Shown one piece after another: positions 53,852 through 63,659 of a stretch of DNA of 64,000 nt; the first letter of the stretch is position 1; each line of letters starts with the position of its first letter. A program made the translations under genes and the position numbers. The stretch is from assembly GCA_963555705.1 (NCBI GenBank), contig OY743184.1, forward strand, positions 29,792,639-29,856,638, written 5' to 3'. Source of the DNA: Ligustrum vulgare. Its lineage: Eukaryota; Streptophyta; Magnoliopsida; Lamiales; Oleaceae. The notes below the pieces were generated by a model, which searched no databases, had not been told where the DNA came from, and saw only the letters and a list, made by a program, of their open reading frames with translations.

Positions 53852-56800
53852 TTGTGCCTACCTATGCTAAAACACCCTAGGCCGTATAAGCTACAGTGGT
53901 TAAATGAATCGGGTGAGATTAAGGTAAATAAACAAGTGGTAGTTGATTTGGCGATTGGGAAGTATGAAGATAGGGTGGTTTGTGATGTGGTACCCATGCA
54001 TGCGGGGCACATCTTGTTGGGCAGGCCATGGCAATTCGATAGGAAGGTTATTCATGATGGATTTAAAAATAGGTATACCTTCACTAAGGATGGGAAAAAT
54101 GTCAAACTAATGCCTTTGTCACCTCAACAGGTCTATGAAGACCAATTGAAATTAAAAAGTGAGGAAGAGAGAAAGAGGGTCGGGACCACGATCCCGGAAA
54201 AAGGAGAGTTGAGTGAACAGAAGAGGGTCGGGACCACGATCCGGGAAAAAGGAGAGTTGTGTGAAAAACCGAGAGTTGGGACCACGATCCCAGAAAAAGG
54301 AGAGGGTGTGAAGAGTGCCAGTAAAAGAGAGAAAACAAAGGTAAGCTTCTACGCAAAACAGAGTGATATCACCAAAGCTATTTCTACAAATAAACTTGTG
54401 ATTTTACTAATGTACAAGGAATCCCTCCTTGTGCTTGATGAAGCTAACCACTCCCTCCCCAGTTTAGCTATGTCTCTTTTGCAGGAATCTGCAGATTTAT
54501 TTCCCGAGGATATTCCTAGTGGGCTACCGCCAATTCGAGGGATTGAACACCAGATTGACTTCGTGCCAGGAGCGGTCATTCCAAACAGGCCAGCTTATAG
54601 GAGCAATCCAGAAGAGACCAAGGAGCAGGTTGAAGAGCTGCTGAAAAAGGGCTATGTTCGGGAAAGCATGAGCCCATGTGCAGTACCAGTTCTGTTGGTA
54701 CCCAAAAAGGATGGGACTTGGAGGATGTGCGTGGACTGTAGGGCAGTCAACAATATTACGGTAAAGTATCGCCATCCCATACCTAGACTTGATGACATGC
54801 TTGATGAACTTTATGGTGCTAGTATTTTTAGTAAAATAGACCTTAAGAGTGGTTATCACCAAATTCGTATGAAAGAAGGTGATGAATGGAAAACCGCCTT
54901 CAAAACCAAATATGGTTTATATGAATGGATGGTTATGCCGTTCGGCCTCTCAAATGCACCTAGCACTTTTATGAGATTAATGAATCATGTCTTGCGTGCT
55001 TACATTGGTAAATTTGTCGTGGTATACTTTGATGACATTCTGGTATATAGTAAGAACTTAGGTGATCACATCGAACATTTAAGATCTGTTTTGGAAGTTT
55101 TGAAAACTGAGAAACTATATGCTAATTTTAAAAAGTGTACTTTTTGCATGGAAAAGGTAATTTTTCTTGGTTTTGTCGTTAGTTCTAATGGTGTTGAGGT
55201 AGATGAGGAGAAAATTCGTGCTATTAAAGAATGGCCAACTCCCAAAAGTATTACGGAGGTTAGGAGCTTCCACGGGTTGGCTGGGTTTTATAGGAGGTTT
55301 GTTAAAGATTTTAGCACACTTGCAGCACCACTAACAGAAATAGTCAAGAAAAGTGTAGGATTCCATTGGGGGGAAGCACAAGAAAATGCTTTTAAAATGC
55401 TTAAGGATAGGTTATGTTCTGCACCGGTTTTAGCTTTACCTAACTTTAACCAAACCTTTGAGATTGAATGTGATGCATCAGGAATAGGTATTGGAGCTGT
55501 TCTTATGCAGGAAAAAAGACCGATTGCATTTTTTAGTGAAAAGCTGAGTGGGGCAGTTTTGAATTATCCGACCTACGACAAGGAGCTTTATGCTCTTGTT
55601 CGTGCCTTGGAAACATGGCAGCACTATCTGTGGCCAAAGGAATTCGTTATACACACTGACCACGAGTCACTGAAACACCTCAAGGGACAAGGTAAACTAA
55701 ACAAACGACACGCCCGTTGGATAGAATTCATTGAGACATTTCCATATGTCATTCGCTATAAGCAAGGTAAGGAGAATGTGGTAGCAGATGCCCTTTCTCG
55801 CAGGTATGTTCTCTTAACTTCTTTAAATGCGAAGTTGCTTGGGTTCGAGTATATAAAAGGTATATATGTTAATGACCCTGATTTTTCTACCATTTATGCT
55901 TCATGTGAAAAGGGTGCAATTGATAAATTTTATAGGCATGAAGGCTATTTGTTTAGGGAAAGTAAACTTTGTGTGCCTAATTGTTCTATGCGTGAATTGC
56001 TAGTGCGTGAGGCTCATGGTGGGGGGTTAATGGGACACTTTGGTGTTCTTAAGACGTTAGAAACTTTACAAGAACATTTTTATTGGCCTAAAATGAAAAG
56101 GGATGTTCACCATATTTGTGAAAGATGCATAACTTGTAAACAATCTAAGTCTAGAGTCTTGCCACAAGGTTTGTATACACCTTTGCCCGTACCTAATGAA
56201 CCTTGGGTAGATATATCTATGGATTTTGTGTTAGGTCTGCCTAGGACAAAAAAAGGTAAAGACTCGATATTTGTGGTGGTAGACAGGTTTAGCAAAATGG
56301 CGCATTTTATTCCTTGTAATAAAACTGATGACGCAACTAACATAGCGGACCTATTCTTTAGGGAAGTTGTAAGACTCCATGGGATACCTAGGAGTATTGT
56401 GTCTGATAGGGATGTTAAGTTCCTAAGCTACTTTTGGAAAGTCTTGTGGGGGAAAATGGGTACTAAATTGTTATTTTCAACTACATGTCACCCAAAAACT
56501 GATGGTCAAACCGAGGTAGTTAATAGGACATTAATCCAACTTTTGCGCACTATAATAAATAAGAATCTAAAAAGTTGGGAGGAATGTTTGCCATTTGTGG
56601 AATTTGCTTATAATCGATCTGTGCATTCTACTACTTCATGTTCACCTTTTGAAGTTGTTTATGGTTTCAACCCGCTAACTCCTCTTGATTTAATTCCTTT
56701 ACCTGCAGATGAACGGAGCAGTTTGGACGGGGCGAAAAAGGCTAAGTTTGTGAAAGAACTTCATGAGAGGGTGAAAGGACAAATTGAAAAGAAAAATGAG

Positions 56801-57340
56801 CGTTATGCGACTCATGCCAACAAAGGTAGGAGGCAAGTGACGTTCGAGCCAGGTGATTGGGTGTGGGTGCACTTGCGAAAGGAGCGATTCCCAACCCTAA
56901 GAAAGTCTAAGTTGCAGCCAAGAGGCGATGGCCCTTTTCAGATCCTTGAAAAGATAAATGAGAATGCATATAAGCTCGATCTTCCAGGTGAGTATAATGT
57001 GTCTGCTTCATTTAATGTTGCTGATCTTTCTCTGTTTGATGCAGGTGATGATTCGAGGACGAATCCTTTTCAACAGGGAGGGGATGATGAGTTCCGGAGT
57101 GGCTCGAAGAACGTTGACCCGTTGCACGTGCCCGTAGGACCAATAACGAGACAAAGAGCCAAAAGAATCAAGCAGGCAATGCAAGGATTCATGCAAGCGT
57201 GGATGGACGAGTGCTCTAGTGCAAAGACTTTATTTACGTTGCATAAGAATGTGGAAGAGGAGCCAAAGTTATTGCAATGCATTTGGATCAAGGAAGAACA
57301 AGAAATTGGGCAGCAGCTGAGTCACGGCCGTAAAGACTGA
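53852..57340 (+). CDS. pol: CRM-like Pol: protease remnant, RT, RNase H, integrase, 1,162 codons
   Basis: The frame opens inside the protease domain, at TTG, not a true start. Order: protease C-part with [13 protein letters not shown] (~50-65); three 16-residue repeats beginning RVGTTI(P/R)EKGE (~109-155); RT with [37 protein letters not shown] and catalytic YFDD (~391); RNase H with CDASGIGIG and TDHESLKHL (~545-620). Integrase follows: [11 protein letters not shown]...CERCITC, core Asp ~789, Asp ~850 (SDRDVKF) and Glu ~886 (DGQTEVV), GPF module ([20 protein letters not shown]), and a tail [20 protein letters not shown]. All RT and integrase catalytic residues are present. The last ~85 codons lie inside the 3' LTR. 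Confidence 0.9.
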   Translation: MCLPMLKHPRPYKLQWLNESGEIKVNKQVVVDLAIGKYEDRVVCDVVPMHAGHILLGRPWQFDRKVIHDGFKNRYTFTKDGKNVKLMPLSPQQVYEDQLKLKSEEERKRVGTTIPEKGELSEQKRVGTTIREKGELCEKPRVGTTIPEKGEGVKSASKREKTKVSFYAKQSDITKAISTNKLVILLMYKESLLVLDEANHSLPSLAMSLLQESADLFPEDIPSGLPPIRGIEHQIDFVPGAVIPNRPAYRSNPEETKEQVEELLKKGYVRESMSPCAVPVLLVPKKDGTWRMCVDCRAVNNITVKYRHPIPRLDDMLDELYGASIFSKIDLKSGYHQIRMKEGDEWKTAFKTKYGLYEWMVMPFGLSNAPSTFMRLMNHVLRAYIGKFVVVYFDDILVYSKNLGDHIEHLRSVLEVLKTEKLYANFKKCTFCMEKVIFLGFVVSSNGVEVDEEKIRAIKEWPTPKSITEVRSFHGLAGFYRRFVKDFSTLAAPLTEIVKKSVGFHWGEAQENAFKMLKDRLCSAPVLALPNFNQTFEIECDASGIGIGAVLMQEKRPIAFFSEKLSGAVLNYPTYDKELYALVRALETWQHYLWPKEFVIHTDHESLKHLKGQGKLNKRHARWIEFIETFPYVIRYKQGKENVVADALSRRYVLLTSLNAKLLGFEYIKGIYVNDPDFSTIYASCEKGAIDKFYRHEGYLFRESKLCVPNCSMRELLVREAHGGGLMGHFGVLKTLETLQEHFYWPKMKRDVHHICERCITCKQSKSRVLPQGLYTPLPVPNEPWVDISMDFVLGLPRTKKGKDSIFVVVDRFSKMAHFIPCNKTDDATNIADLFFREVVRLHGIPRSIVSDRDVKFLSYFWKVLWGKMGTKLLFSTTCHPKTDGQTEVVNRTLIQLLRTIINKNLKSWEECLPFVEFAYNRSVHSTTSCSPFEVVYGFNPLTPLDLIPLPADERSSLDGAKKAKFVKELHERVKGQIEKKNERYATHANKGRRQVTFEPGDWVWVHLRKERFPTLRKSKLQPRGDGPFQILEKINENAYKLDLPGEYNVSASFNVADLSLFDAGDDSRTNPFQQGGDDEFRSGSKNVDPLHVPVGPITRQRAKRIKQAMQGFMQAWMDECSSAKTLFTLHKNVEEEPKLLQCIWIKEEQEIGQQLSHGRKD

Positions 57341-58000
57341 AATCACGGCCGTAACGGATTCACGGCCGTAAAGCCAATATTACGGCCGTAACACGACAAT
57401 GGCGAAATTTTGCAGAAGAGGACTTACGGCCGTAACCCACATCTTCACGGCCGTAAAGAGTTTGGTATCTTTTAGTTCAGAATGTTGATTACGGCCGTAA
57501 AGGTCATTTTCACGGCCGTAACATATGTTGTCAATTTTTAATCCGTAGCGTGATTACGGCCGTAAAGGTTGTTTTCACGGCCGTAAATTAGGTTCCGAAT
57601 TTTAAGTTAATATTAGGCGTTTTTAGCTTTTTAGTTTAGGTTGAATTCTAGTTTATTTTTAGTTGCTTTATTTTCTTTGCCTATATATATGGCTTTATTC
57701 AGCATTGTAAAACACAACTTTATTCTTGAGATTAATGATATTGAAGGTGAGATATTCCCTTATATTTTCTTCGTGTTCTCGTCGAACAAATTAAACTTAT
57801 CAAAGGATTTGACAACCTTTGTGGCGTTCCCCCTTTGTGGTTCTTATCTCCGCATCGTAACGGGTTTTGGGTTTAATATACCCATAGTTCTTGCGTCGTG
57901 AGGTCGGGGTTGCATTGTTACCGTCTACTATCTTGGATTTTAGAGCTTTCCGGCGTTTAATTCCGCGTGTTCTTGGTGATCCCCATAACGGATCACATCA
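57085..58000 (+). repeat. CRM-like 3' LTR (916 bp) overlapping the pol end
   Basis: Starts TGATGAGTTCCGG directly after the purine tract CAGGGAGGGGA and ends CGGATCACATCA. It holds ten ACGGCCGTAA motifs (about 57,325-57,590), then a TATATATATGG box near 57,682. Matched by 58,802-59,687. Confidence 0.9.
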
Positions 58001-58801
58001 CAGGTTTAGCAAAATAGCGCATTTTATTCCTTGTAATAAAACTGATGACGCAACTAACATAGCGGTCCTATTCTTTAGGGAAGTTGTAAGACTCCATGGG
58101 GTACCTAGGAGTATTGTGTCTGATAGGGATGTTAAGTTCCTAAGCTACTTTTGGAAAGTCTTGTGGGGGAAAATGGGTACTAAATTGTTATTTTCTTCTA
58201 CATGTCACCCGCAAACTGATGGTCAAACCGAGGTAGTTAATAGGACATTAATCCAACTTTTGCGCACCATAATAAATAAGAATCTAAAAAGTTGGGAGGA
58301 ATGTTTTCCATTTGTGGAATTTACTTATAATCGATCTGTGCATTCTACTACTTCATGTTCACCTTTTGAAGTTGTTTATGGTTTCAACTCGCTAACTCCT
58401 CTTGATTTAATTCCTTTACCTGCAGATGAACGGAGCAGTTTGGACGGGACGAAAAAGGCTAAGTTTGTGAAAGAACTTCATGAGAAGGTGAAAGGGCAAA
58501 TTGAAAAGAAAAATGAGCGTTATGCGACTCATGCCAACAAAGGTAGGAGGCAAGTGATGTTCGAGCCGGGTGATTGGGTGTGGGTGCACTTGCGAAAGGA
58601 GCGATTCCCAACCCTAAGAAAGTCTAAGTTGCAGCCAAGAGGCGATGGACCTTTTCAGATCTTTGAAAATATAAATGAGAATGCATATAAGCTCGATCTT
58701 CCAGGTGAGTATAATGTGTCTGCTTCATTTAATGTTGCTGATCTTTCTCTGTTTGATGCAGGTGATGATTCGAGGACGAATCCTTTTCAACAGGGAGGGG
58801 A
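58001..58801 (+). pseudogene. CRM-like integrase fragment joined directly to an LTR end
   Basis: Homologous to 56,284-57,084 ([16 protein letters not shown] onward), beginning right after CACATCA of the preceding LTR. It keeps SDRDVKF and DGQTEVV. An open frame runs from LTR sequence (57,891) through this fragment to a stop at 58,806, a chance LTR-integrase chimera of 305 codons. Confidence 0.85.
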
Positions 58802-59687
58802 TGATTAGTTCCGGAGTGGCTCAACGAGCGTTGACCCGTTGCACGTGCCCGTAGGACCAATAACGTGACAAAGAGCCAAAAGAATCAAGCAGGCAATGCA
58901 AGAATTCATGCAAGCGTGGATGGACGAGTGCTCTAGTGCAAAGACTTCATTTACGTTGCATAAGAATGTAGAAGAGGAGCCAAAGTTATTGCAATGCATT
59001 TGGATCGAGGAAGAACAAGAAATTGGGCAGCAATTGAATCACGGCCGTAAAGTTTGATATCACGGCCGTAACGGATTCACGGCCGTAAAGCCAAAATTAC
59101 GGCCGTAACACAACAATGGCGAAATTATGCAGAAGAGGACTTACGGCCGTATCCCACATCTTCACGGCCGTAAAGAGTTTTGTAGTTTTAATCCAGAATA
59201 TTGATTACGGCCGTAAAGGGTATTGTCACGGCCGTAACAAATGTTTTCAATTTTAATCCGTAGCTTGCTTACGGCCGTAACCTAGGTTCCGTATTTTAAG
59301 ATGCGTTTTGGGCTTTTTAGTTTAGGTTGAATTCTAGTTTATTTTTAGTTGCTTTATTTTGTTTGCCTATATATATGGCTTTATTCAGCATTGTAAAATA
59401 CAACTTTTTATCTTGAGATTAATGATATTGAAGGTGAGATATTCCCTTATATTTTCTTCGTGTTCTCGTCGAACAAATTAAACTTATCAAAGGATTTGAC
59501 AACCTTTGTGGCGTTCCCCCTTTGTGGTTCTTATCTCCGCATCGTAACGGGTTTTGGGTTTAATATACCCATAGTTCTTGCGTCGTGAGGTCGGGGTTGC
59601 ATTGTTACCGTCTACTATCTTGGATTTTAGAGCTTTCCGGCGTTTAATTCGGCGTGTTCTTGGTGATCCCCATAACGGATCACATCA
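58802..59687 (+). repeat. CRM-like LTR (886 bp)
   Basis: TGATTAGTTCCGG to CGGATCACATCA after the purine tract CAGGGAGGGGA. It contains nine ACGGCCGTAA-type motifs (about 59,040-59,285). The integrase tail homologous to 57,085-57,340 is interrupted by TAG at its start. Confidence 0.9.
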
Positions 59688-59990
59688 GGAGGATAGGGAG
59701 GTGATCTATCATGAATACAAGGATCCATACAAACCTTTTGAAACTAACATTTCCCTCCCCATTTTATTTCAATCTTTTTTGCAGGTTGCTTACACATGGA
59801 TGTTTTAGTCAAAGCCACCTTGGCAAATTAACCTCATGTTTCAATACATTCGTGTTCACCAATTGGAGGATTGCCACATAATGAATTCATGTCCTGGAGT
59901 ACATAATTTCCCATTTGATCCAGGTGGGGGCAGCTGTAAATCACGAACCAGGCTATGATTCGGGACGAATCATCCTAAAGAAAGGGAGAG
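59688..59990 (+). pseudogene. Fragment of the protease-derived ORF family, C-terminal end
   Basis: Encodes VIYHEYKDPY...NISLPILFQSFLQVAYTWM, stops, and continues out of phase to HNFPFDPGG, matching the end of the ORF at 62,089. The hairpin GATTCGGGACGAATC (about 59,957) and the purine run AAAGAAAGGGAGAG follow. It is a divergent subfamily joined directly to the LTR end at 59,687. Confidence 0.75.
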
Positions 59991-60110
59991 TGATGAGAAT
60001 CATGGCAGGCTTGACAGAAAACATTAAATATGCAAGCTAAAACAAGAATTCAGCAGGTTCAACGAGCTTTGAAGATGAAACCGTCGTGACCCCCTCCCGG
60101 GATCACATCA
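59991..60110 (+). repeat. Internally deleted LTR remnant
   Basis: TGATGAGAATCATGG to CTCCCGGGATCACATCA: LTR-like head and tail joined by a deletion, 120 bp in all. Confidence 0.55.
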
Positions 60111-60654
60111 AATAGGGATTGGAGCTGTTCTTATGCAGGAAAAGAGGCCGATAGCTTATTTCAGTGAAAAGCTGAGCGGGGCAGCGTTGAACTATCCAAC
60201 GTATGATAAGGAGCTTTATGCTCTTGTCATGGCATTGGAGACTTGGCAGCATTCCCTCTGGCCAAAAGAATTTGTCATCCACACGGATGTGAGTCATTAA
60301 AGCACCTCAAGGGGCAAGGTAAGTTCAACAAAAGACATGCCCGATGGATGGAGTTTGTGGAGACCTTTCCTTATGTCATTCAATACAAACACGGTAAGGA
60401 AAATATAGTTGCAGATGCGTTGTAAAGAAGGTATGTGCTCCTTAATTCATTGAATGCTAAATTGTTGGGATTTGAATATGTTCAAGGATTGTATGCTAAC
60501 GATCATGATTTTTCCTCTATTTACGTCTCATGCGAAAAGGGAGCACTTGATAAATTTTATAGGCATGATGGTTACTTGTTTAAGGAGAATAAATTGTGTG
60601 TGCCTAACTGTTTTATGCGTGAGTTGTTAGTACGTGAAGCTCACGGAGGTGGTT
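60111..60654 (+). pseudogene. CRM-like RNase H to integrase N-terminus fragment
   Basis: Relative of 55,485-56,030 ([56 protein letters not shown]). A 1-nt shift in the TDHESLKH region near 60,288 and a TAA at about 60,423 break it. It starts directly after an LTR end and is cut by the insertion at 60,655. Confidence 0.82.
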
Positions 60655-61417
60655 TGATGTGATCCGGAAAAGAAGCTAGCAATGTTATGATTCGGGACGA
60701 ATCATCTTAGAGGAAGAGGGGATGATGTGATCCGGAAAAGGCGTCAAAAATGAGAAATCAAGATCCAGTCAATTATGTCAGAATTGGATGGATAATATAT
60801 GTTTTTCGAGTAGAAATAGGTCACTGAGCAAGACTCATGGGCAAAAGCACTTGAGCCCATTGATTTTAGGGCCAAATTTCATCGTTTGGGGCTTCAAATT
60901 GGCAAATCAATTATGCAGACGGAAATTTGCTATATTTCCATAATTATAGGATTTTTAATTATTTTGTTTCCTTTTGGTTTTTAGGTTATTTTCATAATTT
61001 AGTATTCTAATTTAATTAGAATTCTATTCAGAGTTAGTTAGCGATTAGGTTTTATTTTGCCTATTTATATGCTTTTCCATTCAATGTAAAAACAGAATAT
61101 TTTTTATGAATGAAAATTATATTGAGTGTTTTCTCAACATTGTTCTGGAATTGAACAAACATCGAACTTATCAAATATTGTGGGATATTTGTGGCGTTCA
61201 AATCAATTGAACTTATCAAGGATCTGGACATTCCTTGTGGCGTTCCCCCTTTGTGGTTCTTATCTCCGCATCGTAACGGGTCTCGGGTTTAATATACCCC
61301 TGGTTCTTGCGTCGTGAGGTCAGGGTTGCATTGTTATCGTCCTTCCAACCTGGGTTCGGAACTTTCCAAGCGTTATTCCGCGAGCTACGACGAGGACCCC
61401 CTCCCGGGTTCTCATCA
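60655..61417 (+). repeat. 5' LTR of the young element (763 bp)
   Basis: Starts TGATGTGATCCGGAAAAGAA. It contains within its first 68 bp a hairpin and a purine tract followed by a second LTR-like start at about 60,723. It lacks ACGGCCGTAA motifs and ends GGGTTCTCATCA. Confidence 0.88.
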
Positions 61418-62088
61418 TATGGTATCAGAGCTGGACTCTGAATTCAGGTTCTTGTGTTTTTTCTATCCAGTTTGATTTTTATGTTTATCATCGAGTCCCA
61501 TAAAAATCATCCATATCCTATTTTTGTTGTTTGAGTCTTTGTTTTCAATTTTTCTTGTTCTTCTTGCCAGTAAATTTTTTTCCAGTTTGATCCATAAGAG
61601 TCAGTCCCAAAAATCAAAAGTGTTTTTCTTGTTCGTTTTTCATCCAAATCCAGTACCGTTTGGTTTGTTGCGTTCGTGTCAAATTTTCGGATTTTATTAA
61701 AAAAAAAAAAAAAAATTATTTTTTTTTAAATTTTTATAAATTCCGAAAATTCATCATAATTCAAAAAAAAAAAGTCACTCCGAAATTCAAGAACCACTTT
61801 CTTGAATTTCCTAAAATTCTTGATAATTCCTTTCCTTCCAAGTCAAATTAAAATTCTCGATATTCTTTCCTTTCTAGACAAAATTCAAGAAACACTTTCT
61901 TGAATTCCTACAATATTCTTGATATTCTTTCCTTTCGAGTCAAATTCAAGAACCACTTTCTTGAATTTCTTTAAAATTCATGATATTGTTTTCCTTTTCG
62001 AGTCAACATTAAATTCCTTCTTGATATTTGTCAATATCTAGATCCTCTTATTTTGAATCTCTCAAATTTTTGAAAGCTACATAAAGGG
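61418..62088 (+). other. Primer site and leader of the young element
   Basis: TGGTATCAGAGCTGG (61,420), then A/T runs and at least three TTCAAGAA...TTCTTGAA inverted repeats (about 61,788, 61,885 and 61,945) in ~90-bp units, as in the older copy at 6,352. Confidence 0.75.
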
Positions 62089-63423
62089 ATGAATTATGAG
62101 TTCGATCCTACCTTCCAGACTAGGTGTCATGTGGGCAGTAAAGTGTGCAATATTATTATTGATAAGGAGTATTATTGCGATCTGGCTAGTACCACCATGG
62201 TTGAGGAGTTGGGCTTACCTTTACTACCACATCCCAATCCTTATAGGCTGACGTGGTTAAAGGAGTGTGGGCAGGTAAATGTAACCCATGGGGTTATTGT
62301 GAAATTGGCAATTGGAAGATATAGCGATGAATTTTGGTGTGATGTGGTGCCTCTAGAATCTTGTGACATCTTGTTGAGTAGATCGTGGAAGTGTAAGAGG
62401 AAAGCAGTCTACGATAAGCATAGGAATATATATAAATTTGTTAAGGATGGGAAAAGTATTAAGCTTATGCCATTAACCCCGGAAGAAATACTTGAAGAGA
62501 AAGTATTGCGAGAAAAGAGAGATGAGCAAAGAAAATTCGGAGATGATAAATGGAGTATGAAGGATGAATTCATGGAGATGGCCAAGGAATTAATACAGTT
62601 AAATAGAGAGATGAAGGAACGAGAGGCTAGGAAAAAGTTAGCCGAGTTGCAAGAGAGAGAAAGGGGAAGAGAGGAAGTACTTAAATTACAAGAAAAACCT
62701 TTAGAAATGATTGTTGAGAAGAAGGAGGAAGACTTGAGGAAAGAGTTAGAAGATAAAAATTTGTGTAGTGTTGAGGTGGTGCCTAATCATGTCAATAAAA
62801 TTATTTATAAGGAGGTGCATGAGCAAAAGCATGAGAAATTAGGAGAGGTGGTAGAATCCATAAATTTAGGAGTGGAGGTTGAGTGTGCGAAAAAAGAATT
62901 AGAAGTAGTTGAAGAGACCCCGAATTTTGTGGTAGGAGATGAAAAGGTGGAGTTAGGTGATCAAACTCCAATATTTGATGAGGAAAAATTGGAAGTTGGA
63001 GATGAAGAATTAGAAGAGGTGGTAGAGTCCAAAAATTTGGAAGAGGAGGTTGTGCGTGAGAACGTGGAGCTAGAAGAATTGGTTGAGTTTGGGAGTAAAA
63101 AGATAGAAGAGGTTGAGCAAGAAATTGCAAAGAAGGAAGGAGGTGAAGAGCGGAATTTTGTTGTTGGGAAAAATGAATCGGAAATAATTCATCATGAATA
63201 CAAGGATCCATACCTTGTGCATGGAGACGCTAACATTTCCCTCCCCATTTTTGTTAAATCTTTCTTGCAGGTTTATTGTGCATGGAAGTTTGATTTGCAT
63301 CAACCATGGTCAAATCCCCTCGTGTTTCAATACCTTCTTGTCTACAAATTGGAGGAGCATCATCTATTGAATTCATGTCATGGAGTCCATAATTTTCCGT
63401 TTGATCCAGGAGGTAAAGTTTGA
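62089..63423 (+). CDS. Protease-derived protein of a non-autonomous retrotransposon, 444 codons, intact
   Basis: ATG context AAAGGGATGAATTATG. Residues ~8-125 align with the Ty3 protease region (CNIIIDKEYYCDLASTTMVE, CDVVPLESCDILLSRSWKCK, IKLMPLTP). The active-site Asp-Ser/Thr-Gly reads Asp-Lys-Glu, and the conserved LLGRPW reads LLSRSW, so proteolysis is unlikely. Residues ~128-365 are strongly Glu/Lys-rich and predicted coiled coil (LREKRDEQRKFGDDKWSMKD, then many EEVVE/ELEVV repeats). Residues ~365-444 are a conserved tail (EYKDPYLVHGDANISLPIFV...NFPFDPGGKV). The middle-to-tail layout parallels the protease-RT spacer of the CRM-like Pol (compare [15 protein letters not shown]). No Gag or RT. 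Function unknown; a structural or RNA-binding helper is possible but not shown. Confidence 0.8.
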   Translation: MNYEFDPTFQTRCHVGSKVCNIIIDKEYYCDLASTTMVEELGLPLLPHPNPYRLTWLKECGQVNVTHGVIVKLAIGRYSDEFWCDVVPLESCDILLSRSWKCKRKAVYDKHRNIYKFVKDGKSIKLMPLTPEEILEEKVLREKRDEQRKFGDDKWSMKDEFMEMAKELIQLNREMKEREARKKLAELQERERGREEVLKLQEKPLEMIVEKKEEDLRKELEDKNLCSVEVVPNHVNKIIYKEVHEQKHEKLGEVVESINLGVEVECAKKELEVVEETPNFVVGDEKVELGDQTPIFDEEKLEVGDEELEEVVESKNLEEEVVRENVELEELVEFGSKKIEEVEQEIAKKEGGEERNFVVGKNESEIIHHEYKDPYLVHGDANISLPIFVKSFLQVYCAWKFDLHQPWSNPLVFQYLLVYKLEEHHLLNSCHGVHNFPFDPGGKV

Positions 63424-63659
63424 CTTTTCAAAAACAACACCATGATTCGGGACGAATCATCCTAAAGAAGGAGGGAATGGTACGAATCAGGTGGGCTTGA
63501 CGGGAAAATCTATAATTCAAGCCAAAACAAGAAGTCAAGCAGGTTCGGAGAACATCAGATCAAACATTGCTTGTACGAAGAAGGTTCGAGGCTAAACCAA
63601 GTGAGCAAGCCAAGAACAGTTTTATGATTCGGGACGAATCATCTTAAAGGAAGAGGGGA
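63424..63659 (+). other. Hairpins and polypurine tract of the young element
   Basis: GATTCGGGACGAATC occurs at about 63,444 and 63,626, the second followed by ATCTTAAAGGAAGAGGGGA right at the 3' LTR. Between them lies a conserved ~180-bp stretch shared with 8,325-8,490. Confidence 0.7.

Larger units (their letters stand above)
51931..58000 (+). mobile_element. CRM-like chromovirus with truncated 5' LTR
   Basis: LTR remnant (51,931-52,059), tRNA-iMet primer site (52,062), leader, gag, pol and a full 3' LTR (57,085-58,000). The pol frame enters the 3' LTR, and the integrase C-terminus lacks a classic chromodomain, ending with FNVADLSLF...[10 protein letters not shown]; these are traits of the CRM clade. 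It is a likely helper type for the non-autonomous elements, but this copy lacks the protease active site and most of its 5' LTR. Confidence 0.85.

Noticed and set aside
57320..57595. Spaced identical repeats resembling a CRISPR array
   Set aside because: The repeat is only ~10 bp and palindromic, spacers vary in length, there are no cas genes, and it lies inside a plant LTR.
57891..58808. 305-codon open frame starting in LTR sequence and running into integrase
   Set aside because: The first ~35 codons are untranslated LTR sequence, also found before other elements. The frame is a by-product of the LTR-integrase fusion.
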